NCBI RefSeq assembly: GCF_020164785.1
Contig: NZ_JAIUGX010000004.1
Location: 1 to 64,000, forward strand
From: Mesorhizobium sp. ES1-1
GTDB taxonomy: Bacteria > Pseudomonadota > Alphaproteobacteria > Rhizobiales > Rhizobiaceae
Reading direction: 5' to 3'
Length of the DNA stretch: 64,000 nucleotides
Each line of letters begins with the position of its first letter. Within the stretch, counting starts at the first letter, position 1. Made by a program: the position numbers and the translations under genes. This document shows, piece by piece, positions 26,335-34,971 of the stretch. Below the pieces are notes generated by a model that was not told the DNA's origin, did no database searches, and worked only from the letters and a program-made list of their open reading frames with translations.

Positions 26335-26515
26335 ACTCTACGGCGCCCCCCTCTGTCCTGCCGGACATCTCCCCCACGGGTGGGGAGATCGGCCGTCACC
26401 TTTGCTTTCGCCAATTTTCAGCGTCGAAAGAAGAGGGGCCGGCGTCGGGACTGCCAATCTCCCCCCTTGTGGGGGAGATGTCCGGCAGGACAGAGGGGGG
26501 CGCCGTAGAGCGCAA
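26335..26515. repeat. Paired type A inverted-repeat element (between ATPase and binding protein)
   Basis: Left arm 26338-26395 (ACGGCGCCCCCCTCTGTCC, then CATCTCCCCCACGGGTG), right arm 26457-26512 (TGTGGGGGAGATGTCCGG, then AGAGGGGGGCGCCG). Both arms are near-perfect reverse complements, forming the best-preserved copy in the window. Confidence 0.82.
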
Positions 26516-26568
26516 TTTCAGTAACGAGAACGGCAGTTCGCCGTCCTCGTTACGCCATCAACCAAGCC

Positions 26569-27603
26569 TTACTCGCCCGGGCCCTTGCAGGCGACGATCT
26601 GCTCCTTGGTGTAGGTCGTCCAGTCCGGGATCGAGATGGAGACCGGCCATTCGGGGCTGAGCGACGGGTCGGCCGCGCCCTTCAGCTTGGCCTTGCCTTC
26701 CTCGGTGGCGTTCTCCCACAGCTGCGGATCGACCAGCACGGTCTGCTGGGCCGGCTTCTTGCCATCGAGGATTTGCAGGGCGAGCGTCACGCCGGCGCCG
26801 CCGATTGAGCCGGGATTGGTGACGGCCGCGCCGACGAGCCCCTTGACCGAGCTCAGTTGGCCGACGAAGCCGGCATTGTCAGCGCCGACCACCGGCACCA
26901 GCGGCGCCTGCGATTCGACCATCGCGTCGACGATGACGTTGTCGATGCCGGAGGTCCAGACGCCGTTGAATGGCGTGCCGGTGGCGAGGAACGACAGCAT
27001 CTGCTGCTTGGCCTGGTCCTGCTGCCAGCCGGTGAAGACTTCCTGCGCGACCTTCACGTCGGGGAATTCGGCCAGCGCCTTCTTGAAGCCTTTGTCGCGA
27101 TCGCTGTCGGCGGAAGCGCCGGCGGCGCCGCGCATGTAGAACACCTCGCCCTTGCCGCCCATCTGCTGGAACAGCCATTTGGCGCCGAGATAGGCGTATT
27201 GTTCCTGGTTGTTGGAGATGATGTAGGCCGACGGTTCGGTGACCGCCTGGTCGACGGCGACGACGACAATGCCGGCCTTGGTGGCTTCTTCCAGGCCCGC
27301 CTTGATGCCGGCCGGATCGGCCGGGTTGACGACGATGGCGTCGACCTTGGCGCTGATCAAATTGCGGATGTCCTCCAGCTGGCCGGCGGCATCCGTGTTG
27401 CGGTGGGCGATGTTGAGCTTGGTGACCTCGCCGGAGGCGAGCGCCTGCGCCTTCATCGCGCAGACCATCTCCTCGCGCCAGCCATTGCCCTGCACGGTGT
27501 TGGAGATGCCGATCGTGTATTTGCCGGCGGCGGACGAGACGCCTACTGAGGCCAGCAAGGCCGCGCTCGCAAGGAGCGGGACCATGGTCACATATTTCTT
27601 CAT
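26569..27603 (-). CDS. Periplasmic sugar-binding protein of an ABC importer
   Basis: A 344-residue periplasmic-binding protein (peripla_BP_4 type). The signal peptide is MKKYVTMVPLLASAALLASV with cleavage after SSAA. The mature protein begins KYTIGISNTVQGNGWREEMVC and contains DAIVVNPADPAGIKAGLEEATKAGIVVVAVDQ, the hinge region shared with ribose and xylose binders, and VPVVGADNAGFVGQL. It delivers substrate to the RbsA/RbsC-like proteins encoded downstream. The sugar cannot be deduced; polyol or pentose compounds fit the neighbouring dehydrogenases. Confidence 0.9.
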   Translation of the reverse strand: MKKYVTMVPLLASAALLASVGVSSAAGKYTIGISNTVQGNGWREEMVCAMKAQALASGEVTKLNIAHRNTDAAGQLEDIRNLISAKVDAIVVNPADPAGIKAGLEEATKAGIVVVAVDQAVTEPSAYIISNNQEQYAYLGAKWLFQQMGGKGEVFYMRGAAGASADSDRDKGFKKALAEFPDVKVAQEVFTGWQQDQAKQQMLSFLATGTPFNGVWTSGIDNVIVDAMVESQAPLVPVVGADNAGFVGQLSSVKGLVGAAVTNPGSIGGAGVTLALQILDGKKPAQQTVLVDPQLWENATEEGKAKLKGAADPSLSPEWPVSISIPDWTTYTKEQIVACKGPGE

Positions 27604-27689
27604 CTAGACTTCCTCCACTTTGTTTTCAGTTTCAGTTCAACTCGTTAGGGCGCGGCGCTGACAATCCGATTCAAACGGCGCGCCTTCAT

Positions 27690-28604
27690 TCACTTGACGA
27701 ACGGGCGCAGCACGTCGCGGGCGAGCAGGAAACCACGCTTCACCTTGTCGTCGCTGCCCTCGAACCGCCTGTCCTCATGTTCGATGATGACGGATCCGTC
27801 ATAGCCGGCGCGGTAGAGGCCGGAGAAGAAGCCGCTCCAGTCGACATCGCCCAGCCCCGGCATGCGCGGCACCTGCCAGCCTATGCCGGATGAAAGAATT
27901 CCGCGCTCGTACAATCCATCATGATCAATCATCAGGTCCTTGGCGTGGACATGCAGCATGTAGGGGCCGAATTCCCTGATGAAGCGGCCCTGGTCGATCA
28001 TCTGCCAGACCAGATGCGACGGGTCGAAATTCATGCCGACATCACCGCCCCAGGCTTCGAGGATGCGGCGCCAGACCTGCGGCGAATAGGCGATGTTGTG
28101 CCCGCCCGGCCATTCGTCATAGCTGAAGATCATCGGGCAGTTCTCGAAGGCGAGCTTGACGCCATGATCGCGCGCGAAGGCGACGATTTCGGGCCAGACC
28201 TTGAGCGCGTCCTGCCAGTTGACGTCGACGGTCTTCGAGGCGTCGCCGCCGCAGAAGGTGTTGACGACGGGCACACCCATATTGGCGGCCAGCACGATGA
28301 CCTTCTTGAGGTGGCCGATGACAGCCTCGCGATGCGCCGCGTCCGGGTGGAGCGGGTTGGGGTAGTAGCCGAGGCCGGAGACGGAGATGTCCTTCTCCGC
28401 CAACGAGGCGACGATCTCCTTGGCCTGGGCAGGCGAAGTGCTGTCCGCGTCGATGTGGCTGGTCCCGGCATAGCGGCGCGTGGCGCCGGAGGTTTTCGGC
28501 CAGCAGGCGATTTCCAGCGCCTCGAAGCCGGCGGAGCTTGCCCAGGCGGCGACGTCGCCAAGCGGCGTCTCCGCGAATGGTGCGGTGAGCACTCCAAGTT
28601 TCAT
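27690..28604 (-). CDS. Sugar phosphate isomerase/epimerase (xylose-isomerase-like TIM barrel)
   Basis: A 304-residue TIM-barrel enzyme of the AP_endonuc_2 family. Metal-binding features include HIDADS, FENCPMIFSYDEWPGG, MNFDPSHLVWQ, MLHVHAKD and VIIEHEDRRFEGSDDK, giving the usual Glu, Asp, His and Glu ligands. These enzymes isomerise or epimerise ketoses and inositol-type compounds. I choose the ATG at 28604, 4 nt after GGGGAGG; a GTG one codon earlier is possible. It is 33 bp from the mannitol-dehydrogenase-family gene upstream and belongs to the same operon. Confidence 0.9.
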   Translation of the reverse strand: MKLGVLTAPFAETPLGDVAAWASSAGFEALEIACWPKTSGATRRYAGTSHIDADSTSPAQAKEIVASLAEKDISVSGLGYYPNPLHPDAAHREAVIGHLKKVIVLAANMGVPVVNTFCGGDASKTVDVNWQDALKVWPEIVAFARDHGVKLAFENCPMIFSYDEWPGGHNIAYSPQVWRRILEAWGGDVGMNFDPSHLVWQMIDQGRFIREFGPYMLHVHAKDLMIDHDGLYERGILSSGIGWQVPRMPGLGDVDWSGFFSGLYRAGYDGSVIIEHEDRRFEGSDDKVKRGFLLARDVLRPFVK

Positions 28605-28636
28605 CACGCCTCCCCTGGTCTCACGACCGATGCCTA

Positions 28637-30172
28637 CTATGCCGATTGCGCTGTCCGCTTCAACCGTGCGGCCTCGCTTTGTCCCAGACTGTCCCTGACG
28701 GCCGCCATCGGGTCGTCCGAGAGCATGGCGCCGAGCGCCGATGTCACGGCGGCGCGGAACGTCTCGTTCGCGGCGAGGCCGGGGTCGAAGATCGTGTCGA
28801 TGGCGATGATCGCGGCGGCCAGCGCGCGCGGATCGTGGCCGGTTTCGTCGGCGATGGCGGCGACCCTGCCGGCATAGGGGTCCGACACCGGCCAGCGCTT
28901 GCCGAAGCGGTCCGAGGCCTGGATCAGATAGGCCATCCAGCCGGCAACGGGTACTGACAGCAGCCCGATGCCGGCGCCCTGGCGCAGCCGGTCGCGGATC
29001 GGGTTGAGCAGGCGCTGGACGATCTTCTGCGACCCATCGGTGGCGATCTGGTGGTTGCGGTGGCGGATCGCCGTGTTGCGCAACCGGCCAAGGCTCTGCT
29101 CGACATAGGCCGACGGGTCCATGCCCGGCACCGGCGTCAGCGTCGGCAGCGTCTCCTCGACCAGCATGCGGTGAACGAAGGTCGAGAGAAGCGGGTCGGC
29201 GATGGCGTCCAATGTGTGCTCGAGGCCGGCCAGCACGCCGAGCGTGGCGAGCGTCGTCTGGGCCCCGTTGAGCACCCGCATCTTGAGATGCTCGAATGGC
29301 GTGACGTCATCGACCAGAGTGGCGCCGACCAGATCCCAGCGCGGCACGCGGCCAGCGAATTTCTGCTCGATCACCCATTGCCGGAACGGCTCGCCGACGA
29401 CGACGGCGGCATCGCGATAGCCGAAATGGCGTTCGACGCTGTCGAGATCGGCCTGGGTGGTGGCCGGCACGATACGGTCGACCATCGCCGAAGGGAAGGC
29501 GACATTGGCGGCGATCCAGTCGTCGAGGCCGGTGCCGCGCCTCTGCGCGAAGGCGCGCACGACATTGGCCAGGATCACGCCGTTGGTCTGGATGTTGTCG
29601 CAGGACAGAAGCGTCACCGGCCGGCCATGCGTGGCCCGACGCAACTCGAGCGCCCTGACCAGGATGCCGGGGACGCTGCGCGGCGTTTCCGGATTGGCAA
29701 GGTCGTGGACGATGTCGGGATGATCGAGGTCCAGTTCGCCGCTGGAGGGGCGGTGGCAGTAACCTTTCTCGGTCACCGTCATCGTCACCAGGTCGATTTC
29801 AGGCGCGGCCAGGACATCGAGCGCGGGTGCGGCACTCTCCTGGCTGTCGACCACCTTGACGATGCTGCCGACGATGCGCGCCTCGATGCGCTGGCTGTCC
29901 CGGATGAGCCTGGTGTAGAGGCCGCCTTGCCGGCCAAGCGTATCGGCCAGCAGAGGCGGGCGGATGTTGATGCCAACCACGCCCCAGCGGTCGAAGCGCA
30001 GCGACAGCAGATCGTCGGTATATTCGGCCTGGTGGCCGCGATGGAAGGCGCCAACGCCGAGATGCGCCATACCCGGCGCCAGGGCCGCGCGGTCATAGGC
30101 GGGCTTCTGCACCGACACGGGCAGGCGCTCGAGCAGGGATGGTCCAAGAGTCTGGCGGGCCGCGTCGCTCAC
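28637..30172 (-). CDS. Mannitol dehydrogenase/fructuronate reductase family protein
   Basis: A 511-residue NAD-dependent polyol or uronate dehydrogenase. Motifs: GMAHLGVGAFHRGHQAEYTDDLL near the start (nucleotide binding), LVTMTVTEKGYC, TLLSCDNIQTNG, and the catalytic region LKMRVLNGAQTTLATLG. In the family the catalytic helix reads K-x4-N-x2-H (Lys295, Asn300, His303 in the Pseudomonas fluorescens enzyme); here the His is Gln. The start is GTG at 30172, overlapping the SDR stop by 4 nt (GTGA). Together with the SDR and the isomerase it forms the catabolic part of the operon. Confidence 0.9.
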   Translation of the reverse strand: MSDAARQTLGPSLLERLPVSVQKPAYDRAALAPGMAHLGVGAFHRGHQAEYTDDLLSLRFDRWGVVGINIRPPLLADTLGRQGGLYTRLIRDSQRIEARIVGSIVKVVDSQESAAPALDVLAAPEIDLVTMTVTEKGYCHRPSSGELDLDHPDIVHDLANPETPRSVPGILVRALELRRATHGRPVTLLSCDNIQTNGVILANVVRAFAQRRGTGLDDWIAANVAFPSAMVDRIVPATTQADLDSVERHFGYRDAAVVVGEPFRQWVIEQKFAGRVPRWDLVGATLVDDVTPFEHLKMRVLNGAQTTLATLGVLAGLEHTLDAIADPLLSTFVHRMLVEETLPTLTPVPGMDPSAYVEQSLGRLRNTAIRHRNHQIATDGSQKIVQRLLNPIRDRLRQGAGIGLLSVPVAGWMAYLIQASDRFGKRWPVSDPYAGRVAAIADETGHDPRALAAAIIAIDTIFDPGLAANETFRAAVTSALGAMLSDDPMAAVRDSLGQSEAARLKRTAQSA

Positions 30173-30951
30173 CGGTTGGCTCCGACGACCCATTGTTCCT
30201 GGTCGACCAGCGTGCCGGTCATCGGCCCGGCGGCATCCGAAAGCAGGAAGACGGCAAGCTGCGCCACGTCCTGAGCGGAAAACAGGCGGCCGAAGGGCAC
30301 CGACGCGTTGGCGGCATCGAGCCAGCCCGGGCCATGGCCGAGCGTGTCGGCCTGCATGGCGCGTTCGGCCGGCGTGTCGGTCCAGCCGACATTGATGCCG
30401 TTGACGCGAATGCGGTCGGAGCGATGGGCGTTGGCGGCGTTCTTGGTCAGCGTTGCCAGCGCGCCCTTGGTGGCGGAATAGACGGCAAGGTCCGGCGCGC
30501 CGCAATGGGCGTTGATCGACAGGATGTTGACGATCGCGCCAGGCTCCCCACGCTTCTTCATATCGGCGATCGCGCCCTGCATCAGGAAGAACGGCGCCCG
30601 CGCGTTGACGGCAAACAGCGATGCCCAATCGTCGAGGCCTGCATCGAGGAAGGAGGCGCGGTCGGTCAGGCCGGCGGCGTTGACGAGCGCGTCGATGCGG
30701 CCGAAGCGCTCGATGCAGGCCTGCGCCAGCAAAGCGGGGGCGGCAGCGTCGGAGAGATCGGCGGCGACGAATATGGTCGGGGTGCCCAACTGCGAAAGCT
30801 CGGCGGCTACGGCTTCTCCGCGGGTCTTCTCGCGACCGGTGACCAGCAGCCCGGCGGCGCCGGAACGGGCCAGCGTCTCGGCGATCGCCCGGCCGATGCC
30901 CTGCGTCGATCCGGTGACCAACGCCACCTTGCCTTCCAGCCTGATCTCCAC
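30169..30951 (-). CDS. SDR-family oxidoreductase
   Basis: A 260-residue short-chain dehydrogenase. The cofactor motif is TGSTQGIG at residues 13-20, followed by ADLSD, NAAG, NILSINAHCG (catalytic Ser) and Y-S-A-T-K (catalytic Tyr and Lys), and the end is GTLVDQEQWV. I choose the GTG at 30951 because GGGAGGAACC precedes it directly; an upstream ATG at 30969 is less well placed. It is the first gene of the catabolic operon and overlaps the next by 4 nt. Its likely substrate is a sugar or polyol, by context only. Confidence 0.9.
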   Translation of the reverse strand: MEIRLEGKVALVTGSTQGIGRAIAETLARSGAAGLLVTGREKTRGEAVAAELSQLGTPTIFVAADLSDAAAPALLAQACIERFGRIDALVNAAGLTDRASFLDAGLDDWASLFAVNARAPFFLMQGAIADMKKRGEPGAIVNILSINAHCGAPDLAVYSATKGALATLTKNAANAHRSDRIRVNGINVGWTDTPAERAMQADTLGHGPGWLDAANASVPFGRLFSAQDVAQLAVFLLSDAAGPMTGTLVDQEQWVVGANR

Positions 30952-30972
30952 GGTTCCTCCCTGGAACACAGT

Positions 30973-30987
30973 TTCTATTTTTTAGAA
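30973..30987 (-). promoter_or_regulatory. Inverted repeat, candidate operator of the sugar operon
   Basis: TTCTA at 30973-30977 and TAGAA at 30983-30987 form a perfect inverted repeat with a T5 spacer, about 20-35 bp upstream of the SDR start codon. A second partial palindrome, GGAATGAAAATTC, lies next to it at 30991-31003. The position suits an operator for the RpiR-type regulator encoded nearby. This is pattern and context, not a recognised consensus. Confidence 0.4.
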
Positions 30988-31068
30988 CATGGAATGAAAA
31001 TTCTGGATAGTCAATCGGTGCGCCCTGCTTTGATGGCTATCGATTGGCAAAGCCGGCGCTGCCCCTCA

Positions 31069-31235
31069 TCGCCCTGCCGGGCACTTCTCCCCGTGTGTAA
31101 CGGGGAGAAGGGGCTGGCCGCGACGCTGGCGCCTTTCTTGCAACGGTAGTGATTGGCGAAATCGCAGGTGGCAGCGCCCCTCTCCCCGTCCCTATACGGG
31201 GAGAGGATGCCGGCAGGCAGGTGAGGGGCGGCGCC
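31069..31235. repeat. Paired type B inverted-repeat element
   Basis: Left arm CCCTGCCGGGCACTTCTCCCC with CGGGGAGAAG, right arm CTCTCCCCGTC, TATACGGGGAGAGG, GCCGGCAGG and GAGGGGCGGCGCC. A related pair occurs at 46505-46680. It fills most of the gap between the sugar operon and the RpiR-type regulator. Confidence 0.75.
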
Positions 31236-31262
31236 GACTTTGGCGATAGCTGCGCAACCACC

Positions 31263-32201
31263 TCACGTGCCCCGCTTCGCCACGACGCCATGGACAAGCG
31301 CCATGCCGACCGCTAGCGACGCCGCCAGAGAGCGAAAGCCGGCAAAGTCGGACTCCACGACCTCAAGCCAACTGTCCGACAGCCCGATCAGCGGGCTGAA
31401 CGTGCTGTCGGTGATGGTGACGATGCGGGCCTGGCGCTCATGCGCCACGGCGACGAGGTCGGGCGTGATCGAATTGTAGGGGCTGAAGGAGACGGCCAGC
31501 ACGGCATCGCGGCTGCCGATGCAGCCGACCTGGTCGAGCGCGGTCGAGCCGACATTGTCGACCAGCACATTGCGCACGCCCTGTTGGGACAGCGTCAGCG
31601 ACAGATAGGTGGTGACGGGAAAAGCGCGCTTGGAGCCGATGACGTAGACCAGGTCCGCGGCAGCCAGCAGCGCCACCATCTTCTCGAAGCTTTCGAGGTC
31701 GAAGCCCGCCTCGATGCGTCCGAGCGAGGCCTGCGAGGCGCCGACCATGCCGTGCAGGAAATGAAGCTCCGCATTGGGTTCGGCCTCTGCGCGCTCGACG
31801 CCGCGTCCTTCGGGCCACGATCCCTTGACGTGATCCTTGAACAGGCCCTGGAAATCGGAAAAGCCGGAATAGCCGAAGATTTGCGCGAAGCGCACCAATG
31901 TCGATGGCTGCACGCCGGCCTGGGCCGCCACCTGCGCGATGGTGCCGAGCGCGACGTCGCTCGGGTGCTGCCACAGGAAGATCGCGACCTGGCGCAGCCG
32001 CTTGGGAAAATGCACTGTGCCCGAAGAGAGCACGGCGCGCAGCTCCTCGTAGGTGCGCGGCTGAATATAGCCGAGGGCGGCGAGCGAGCGTCCGCGCTTG
32101 CGGGTCCCCGCCTCGTCGGCGATCGATCGCGCCGATGGCTTGCGCGCCCCGCTCACGCAGAACGCCGACGGCAGCGCGCGGCGACCCGGGCCGCTTTGCA
32201 T
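31263..32201 (-). CDS. MurR/RpiR-family transcriptional regulator
   Basis: A 312-residue regulator. The N-terminal RpiR helix-turn-helix is at about residues 75-125 (VALGTIAQVAAQAGVQPSTLVRFAQIFGYSGFSDFQGLFKDH). The C-terminal SIS sugar-isomerase-like domain, which senses a phosphorylated sugar, begins near VYVIGSKRAFPVTTYLSLTLSQQG and ends with SDSWLEVVESDFAGF. The gene lies upstream of the sugar operon on the same strand and is divergent from the Gfo/Idh/MocA gene, so it is the natural candidate to control both. The N-terminal 40 residues are Arg/Ala-rich and a later start is possible. Confidence 0.9.
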   Translation of the reverse strand: MQSGPGRRALPSAFCVSGARKPSARSIADEAGTRKRGRSLAALGYIQPRTYEELRAVLSSGTVHFPKRLRQVAIFLWQHPSDVALGTIAQVAAQAGVQPSTLVRFAQIFGYSGFSDFQGLFKDHVKGSWPEGRGVERAEAEPNAELHFLHGMVGASQASLGRIEAGFDLESFEKMVALLAAADLVYVIGSKRAFPVTTYLSLTLSQQGVRNVLVDNVGSTALDQVGCIGSRDAVLAVSFSPYNSITPDLVAVAHERQARIVTITDSTFSPLIGLSDSWLEVVESDFAGFRSLAASLAVGMALVHGVVAKRGT

Positions 32202-32396
32202 TGGAACGTTCGTCGACTGGAATCACGGCAGCTTCCCCGCGCCGCCAAACGCTTCGTCATCCGGACCCTCCCAAGCCTGAACGATCAGGTTAGCCCGGCA
32301 TGTTCGTTTTACAAAATGGAAATTGGAAATCCTGTTCGAAAATGCTAGCGGCATCCGGAGGGCATCCATGCCGATCGCATCCGGGAGGAGTTCGAG

Positions 32397-33581
32397 ATGG
32401 TCTATGCAACATCAGATGGTTCGACGCGCCAACGCTTACGGGTCGGGATGGTCGGCGGGGGCCGCAACGCCTTCATCGGCGCCGTGCACCGTCTGGCCAT
32501 GCGCCTCGACGACCAGATCGAACTGGTGGCAGGTGCCCTGTCGTCGGATCCCGAGAACGCCGCCGCCTCGGCCGCCGAGATCGGCATCGCGCGCGAGCGC
32601 AGCTATGGCGATTACCACGACATGGCCAAGGCCGAGGCCGCGCGGCCGGACGGGATCGAGGCGGTCGTCATCGTCACGCCCAATCATCTGCACGCGCCGA
32701 TCGCCACGGCTTTCCTGGAAGCCGGCATAGACGTGATCTGCGACAAGCCGCTGTCGACGACGCTGGGCGAGGCGCAGGCGCTGGTGGCGCTGGCGAAGGC
32801 GAGAAAGCGGCGCTTCGTGGTCACGCTCAACAATACCGGCTACGCCATGGTCCGGCAGGCGCGCGAGATGGTGGCCGCCGGCGAACTCGGCCGCATCGTT
32901 TCGGTGCACGGCGCCTATATCCAGGACTGGCTGACCAAGCCCATCGACGCCGAGGGCCAGAAGCAGGCGCAATGGCGCACCGATCCGGCGCGCGCCGGCC
33001 AGTCGGCCGTGCTGGCAGATATAGGCGTGCACGCCTTCAACCTGGCAAGCTTCATCTCGGGCAGCGAGGCAGAGGAGGTTTCGGCCGATCTGTTCACCGC
33101 CGTGCCGGGCCGCCGGCTCGACGACAATGCGCATGTGCTGGTGCGCTGGACGGGCGGCGCGCGCGGCACGATCCTGGCCAGCCAGACATCGCCCGGCCAT
33201 TACAATGATCTTTCGGTACGCATCTATGGCGACAAGGCCGGGCTCGAATGGTCGGGCGGCCGGCCGGAGGAGTTGCGCTTCTCGCCCTATGGCGAGGAGA
33301 CCCGCACGCTGGTGCGCGGCGGCCACGGCTCGACCGCCGAAGCCCGGCGCCTCTCGCGCATGCCGGCCGCGCACCCGGAGGGCTATATCGAGGCCTTCGC
33401 CAATTTCTACCGCGACGCCGCCGACATCATCCGCGCGCATCGCTCGGGCGGCACGGTCGATCCGGCCCGCGCCGCGCAGGTGCCCGACGTGGTCGACGGC
33501 GCGCGCGGCGTGAAGTTTGTCGCGGCGGCGGTGGAATCCAACGCGGCCGGCGGGGCGTGGACGGCGGCACGGTTCGCCTGA
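32397..33581 (+). CDS. Gfo/Idh/MocA-family oxidoreductase
   Basis: A 394-residue NAD(P)-dependent sugar dehydrogenase. The N-terminal Rossmann motif is VGMVGGGRNAFIGAVH, followed by EAVVIVTPNHLHAPIATAFLEAGIDVICDKPLSTT (the E/D-K-P motif reads DKP) and the substrate-domain motif AVLADIGVHAFNLASFISG. The ATG at 32397 follows GGGAGGAGTTCGAG. It is divergent from the RpiR gene and probably acts on the same sugar or inositol-like compound as the minus-strand operon. Confidence 0.92.
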   Translation: MVYATSDGSTRQRLRVGMVGGGRNAFIGAVHRLAMRLDDQIELVAGALSSDPENAAASAAEIGIARERSYGDYHDMAKAEAARPDGIEAVVIVTPNHLHAPIATAFLEAGIDVICDKPLSTTLGEAQALVALAKARKRRFVVTLNNTGYAMVRQAREMVAAGELGRIVSVHGAYIQDWLTKPIDAEGQKQAQWRTDPARAGQSAVLADIGVHAFNLASFISGSEAEEVSADLFTAVPGRRLDDNAHVLVRWTGGARGTILASQTSPGHYNDLSVRIYGDKAGLEWSGGRPEELRFSPYGEETRTLVRGGHGSTAEARRLSRMPAAHPEGYIEAFANFYRDAADIIRAHRSGGTVDPARAAQVPDVVDGARGVKFVAAAVESNAAGGAWTAARFA

Positions 33582-33685
33582 CTGCGCCGGCAATGACCAA
33601 TTCCCATGCGGCGTGAGCGGCGTTACAGTTGGTTGCCGGCACTGGAAATCACTCCGCGCCTGCTTGAAACGGGGAGGCCGCTGTC

Positions 33686-34066
33686 ATGTCGATCGAAATC
33701 ATCCGGGCGGCCGATGCTCCGAAGCCGCCACCTGCCTACAGCCAGGCGGTCAAGGCAGCCGGGCTGGTGTTTGTTTCCGGCACAGGTCCTTATGACGCCG
33801 TGACAGGCGCGATCGTCGGCGCCTCTATCCAGGAACAGACGGGCCAGTGCCTGAGAAACATCTCCGCCATCCTCGCCGCCACGGGCTCGTCGCTTGCGCA
33901 AATCGTCAGTGCGACCGTCATCCTGCTCGAAGAGGACGATTTCGCAGGCATGAACGAAGAATGGATCCGATGGTTTCCGCAGGACCCGCCGGCACGCCAG
34001 GGCGCCAAGCTGCCGGTTCGCGTTCCCGGATTGCGGATTTCCATTGCGGTGATCGCCGAGGCTTAG
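33686..34066 (+). CDS. RidA family protein
   Basis: A 126-residue RidA/YjgF protein. Members form trimers and hydrolyse reactive enamine/imine intermediates such as 2-aminoacrylate. The pattern PPPAYSQAVKAAGLVFVSGTGPYD, EEQTGQCLRNISAILAATGSSLAQIVSATVILLEEDDFAGMNEEW and the end LPVRVPGLRISIAVIAEA follow the family, although the C-terminal R-x-x-V-x-V-x-x-L-P block is replaced by a variant. The ATG follows GGGGAGGCCGCTGTC. It sits 100 bp downstream of the Gfo/Idh/MocA gene. Confidence 0.88.
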   Translation: MSIEIIRAADAPKPPPAYSQAVKAAGLVFVSGTGPYDAVTGAIVGASIQEQTGQCLRNISAILAATGSSLAQIVSATVILLEEDDFAGMNEEWIRWFPQDPPARQGAKLPVRVPGLRISIAVIAEA

Positions 34067-34139
34067 AGGTCGCGGCTAGCCGATCTCTCCAACGAGGGCA
34101 GAGCAATCGGATATGAATTTCCCGATGGCTTTCGCCCTA

Positions 34140-34290
34140 CGAATACCCCTACCCCTAACCCCTCCCCACAAGGGGGAGGGAGACTTGGTGCTGATTTTGC
34201 AATCTACCGAGGTTTCCCCCAGATCAGCAGATAGGTAGGGCGCGCGGCAGCGTTCCCTCCCCCTTGTGGGGAGGGTTAGGGTGGGGGTCG
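34140..34290. repeat. Paired type D inverted-repeat element
   Basis: CCCCTAACCCCTCCCC with AAGGGGGAGGG at about 34149-34181 faces CCCTCCCCCTTG and GGGGAGGGTTAGGG at about 34254-34281. The arms are reverse complements. The rest of the 270-bp gap before the NUDIX gene shows no gene. Confidence 0.75.
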
Positions 34291-34337
34291 CTCTTCGATG
34301 GAATCCTTATGCGATGGCTCTGCCCACGAGGGAGAGA

Positions 34338-34808
34338 TCACTCACTTCCCAGTTGCTTCGCAAAATCCGACAGCATCGGGCGCTGGCCCTGGAGGATCTT
34401 GACCTCGGCCTCGGTCAGGCTGAACCAGCCGGCCCGGTCGACTTCGGGAAACGCCTTCATCGAGCCCGATCGCGGCGGCCATTCCATGGTGAAGCTGTTG
34501 CTTTTGATGGCGGCGACATCGATCGGCGTCAGCGCTTCCACCGCCCACGCGATGACGATCTTGCCGCCGGGCTGCCTGTATTCGCCGAGGCGCGTGAGCG
34601 GGCCATCGACCCTGACGCCGAGTTCTTCCTCGGTCTCGCGTTGCGCCGCCGACAACTCGTCCTCGTCGCCGTCAACGAGGCCCTTGGGGATCGACCATGC
34701 GCCATCATCCTTCTTCGCCCAGAACGGGCCGCCCGGATGAACCAGCAAGACCCTGGTCTCGCCATGCTCTCGACGATGGATCAGCAAGCCGGCGCTGCGT
34801 TTGGCCAC
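34338..34808 (-). CDS. NUDIX hydrolase
   Basis: A 156-residue NUDIX protein. The NUDIX box is present in full at about residues 43-65 (GLVDGDEDELSAAQRETEEELG), so nucleoside-diphosphate-X hydrolysis is likely. The N terminus AGLLIHRREHGETRVLLVHPGGPFWAKKDDGAWSIPKG is typical of the subgroup that acts on small nucleotide-sugar or diadenosine compounds. The start is GTG at 34808 with GGAGGAAACA before it. Substrate unknown. Confidence 0.9.
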   Translation of the reverse strand: MAKRSAGLLIHRREHGETRVLLVHPGGPFWAKKDDGAWSIPKGLVDGDEDELSAAQRETEEELGVRVDGPLTRLGEYRQPGGKIVIAWAVEALTPIDVAAIKSNSFTMEWPPRSGSMKAFPEVDRAGWFSLTEAEVKILQGQRPMLSDFAKQLGSE

Positions 34809-34971
34809 TGTTTCCTCCGGTGCCGGGATCGGCTATCCGCCATCCTGCTCAAATCGTCGAGCGTTTGTCCATTGCGACGCTATGTCAGCCGCATCCCCAT
34901 TGATCACCGGACGCGAGGTCGGCAATATGGGGTGGTCGCTGCACGGCGGCATCGAAGGCTAGGTGGGCTGA

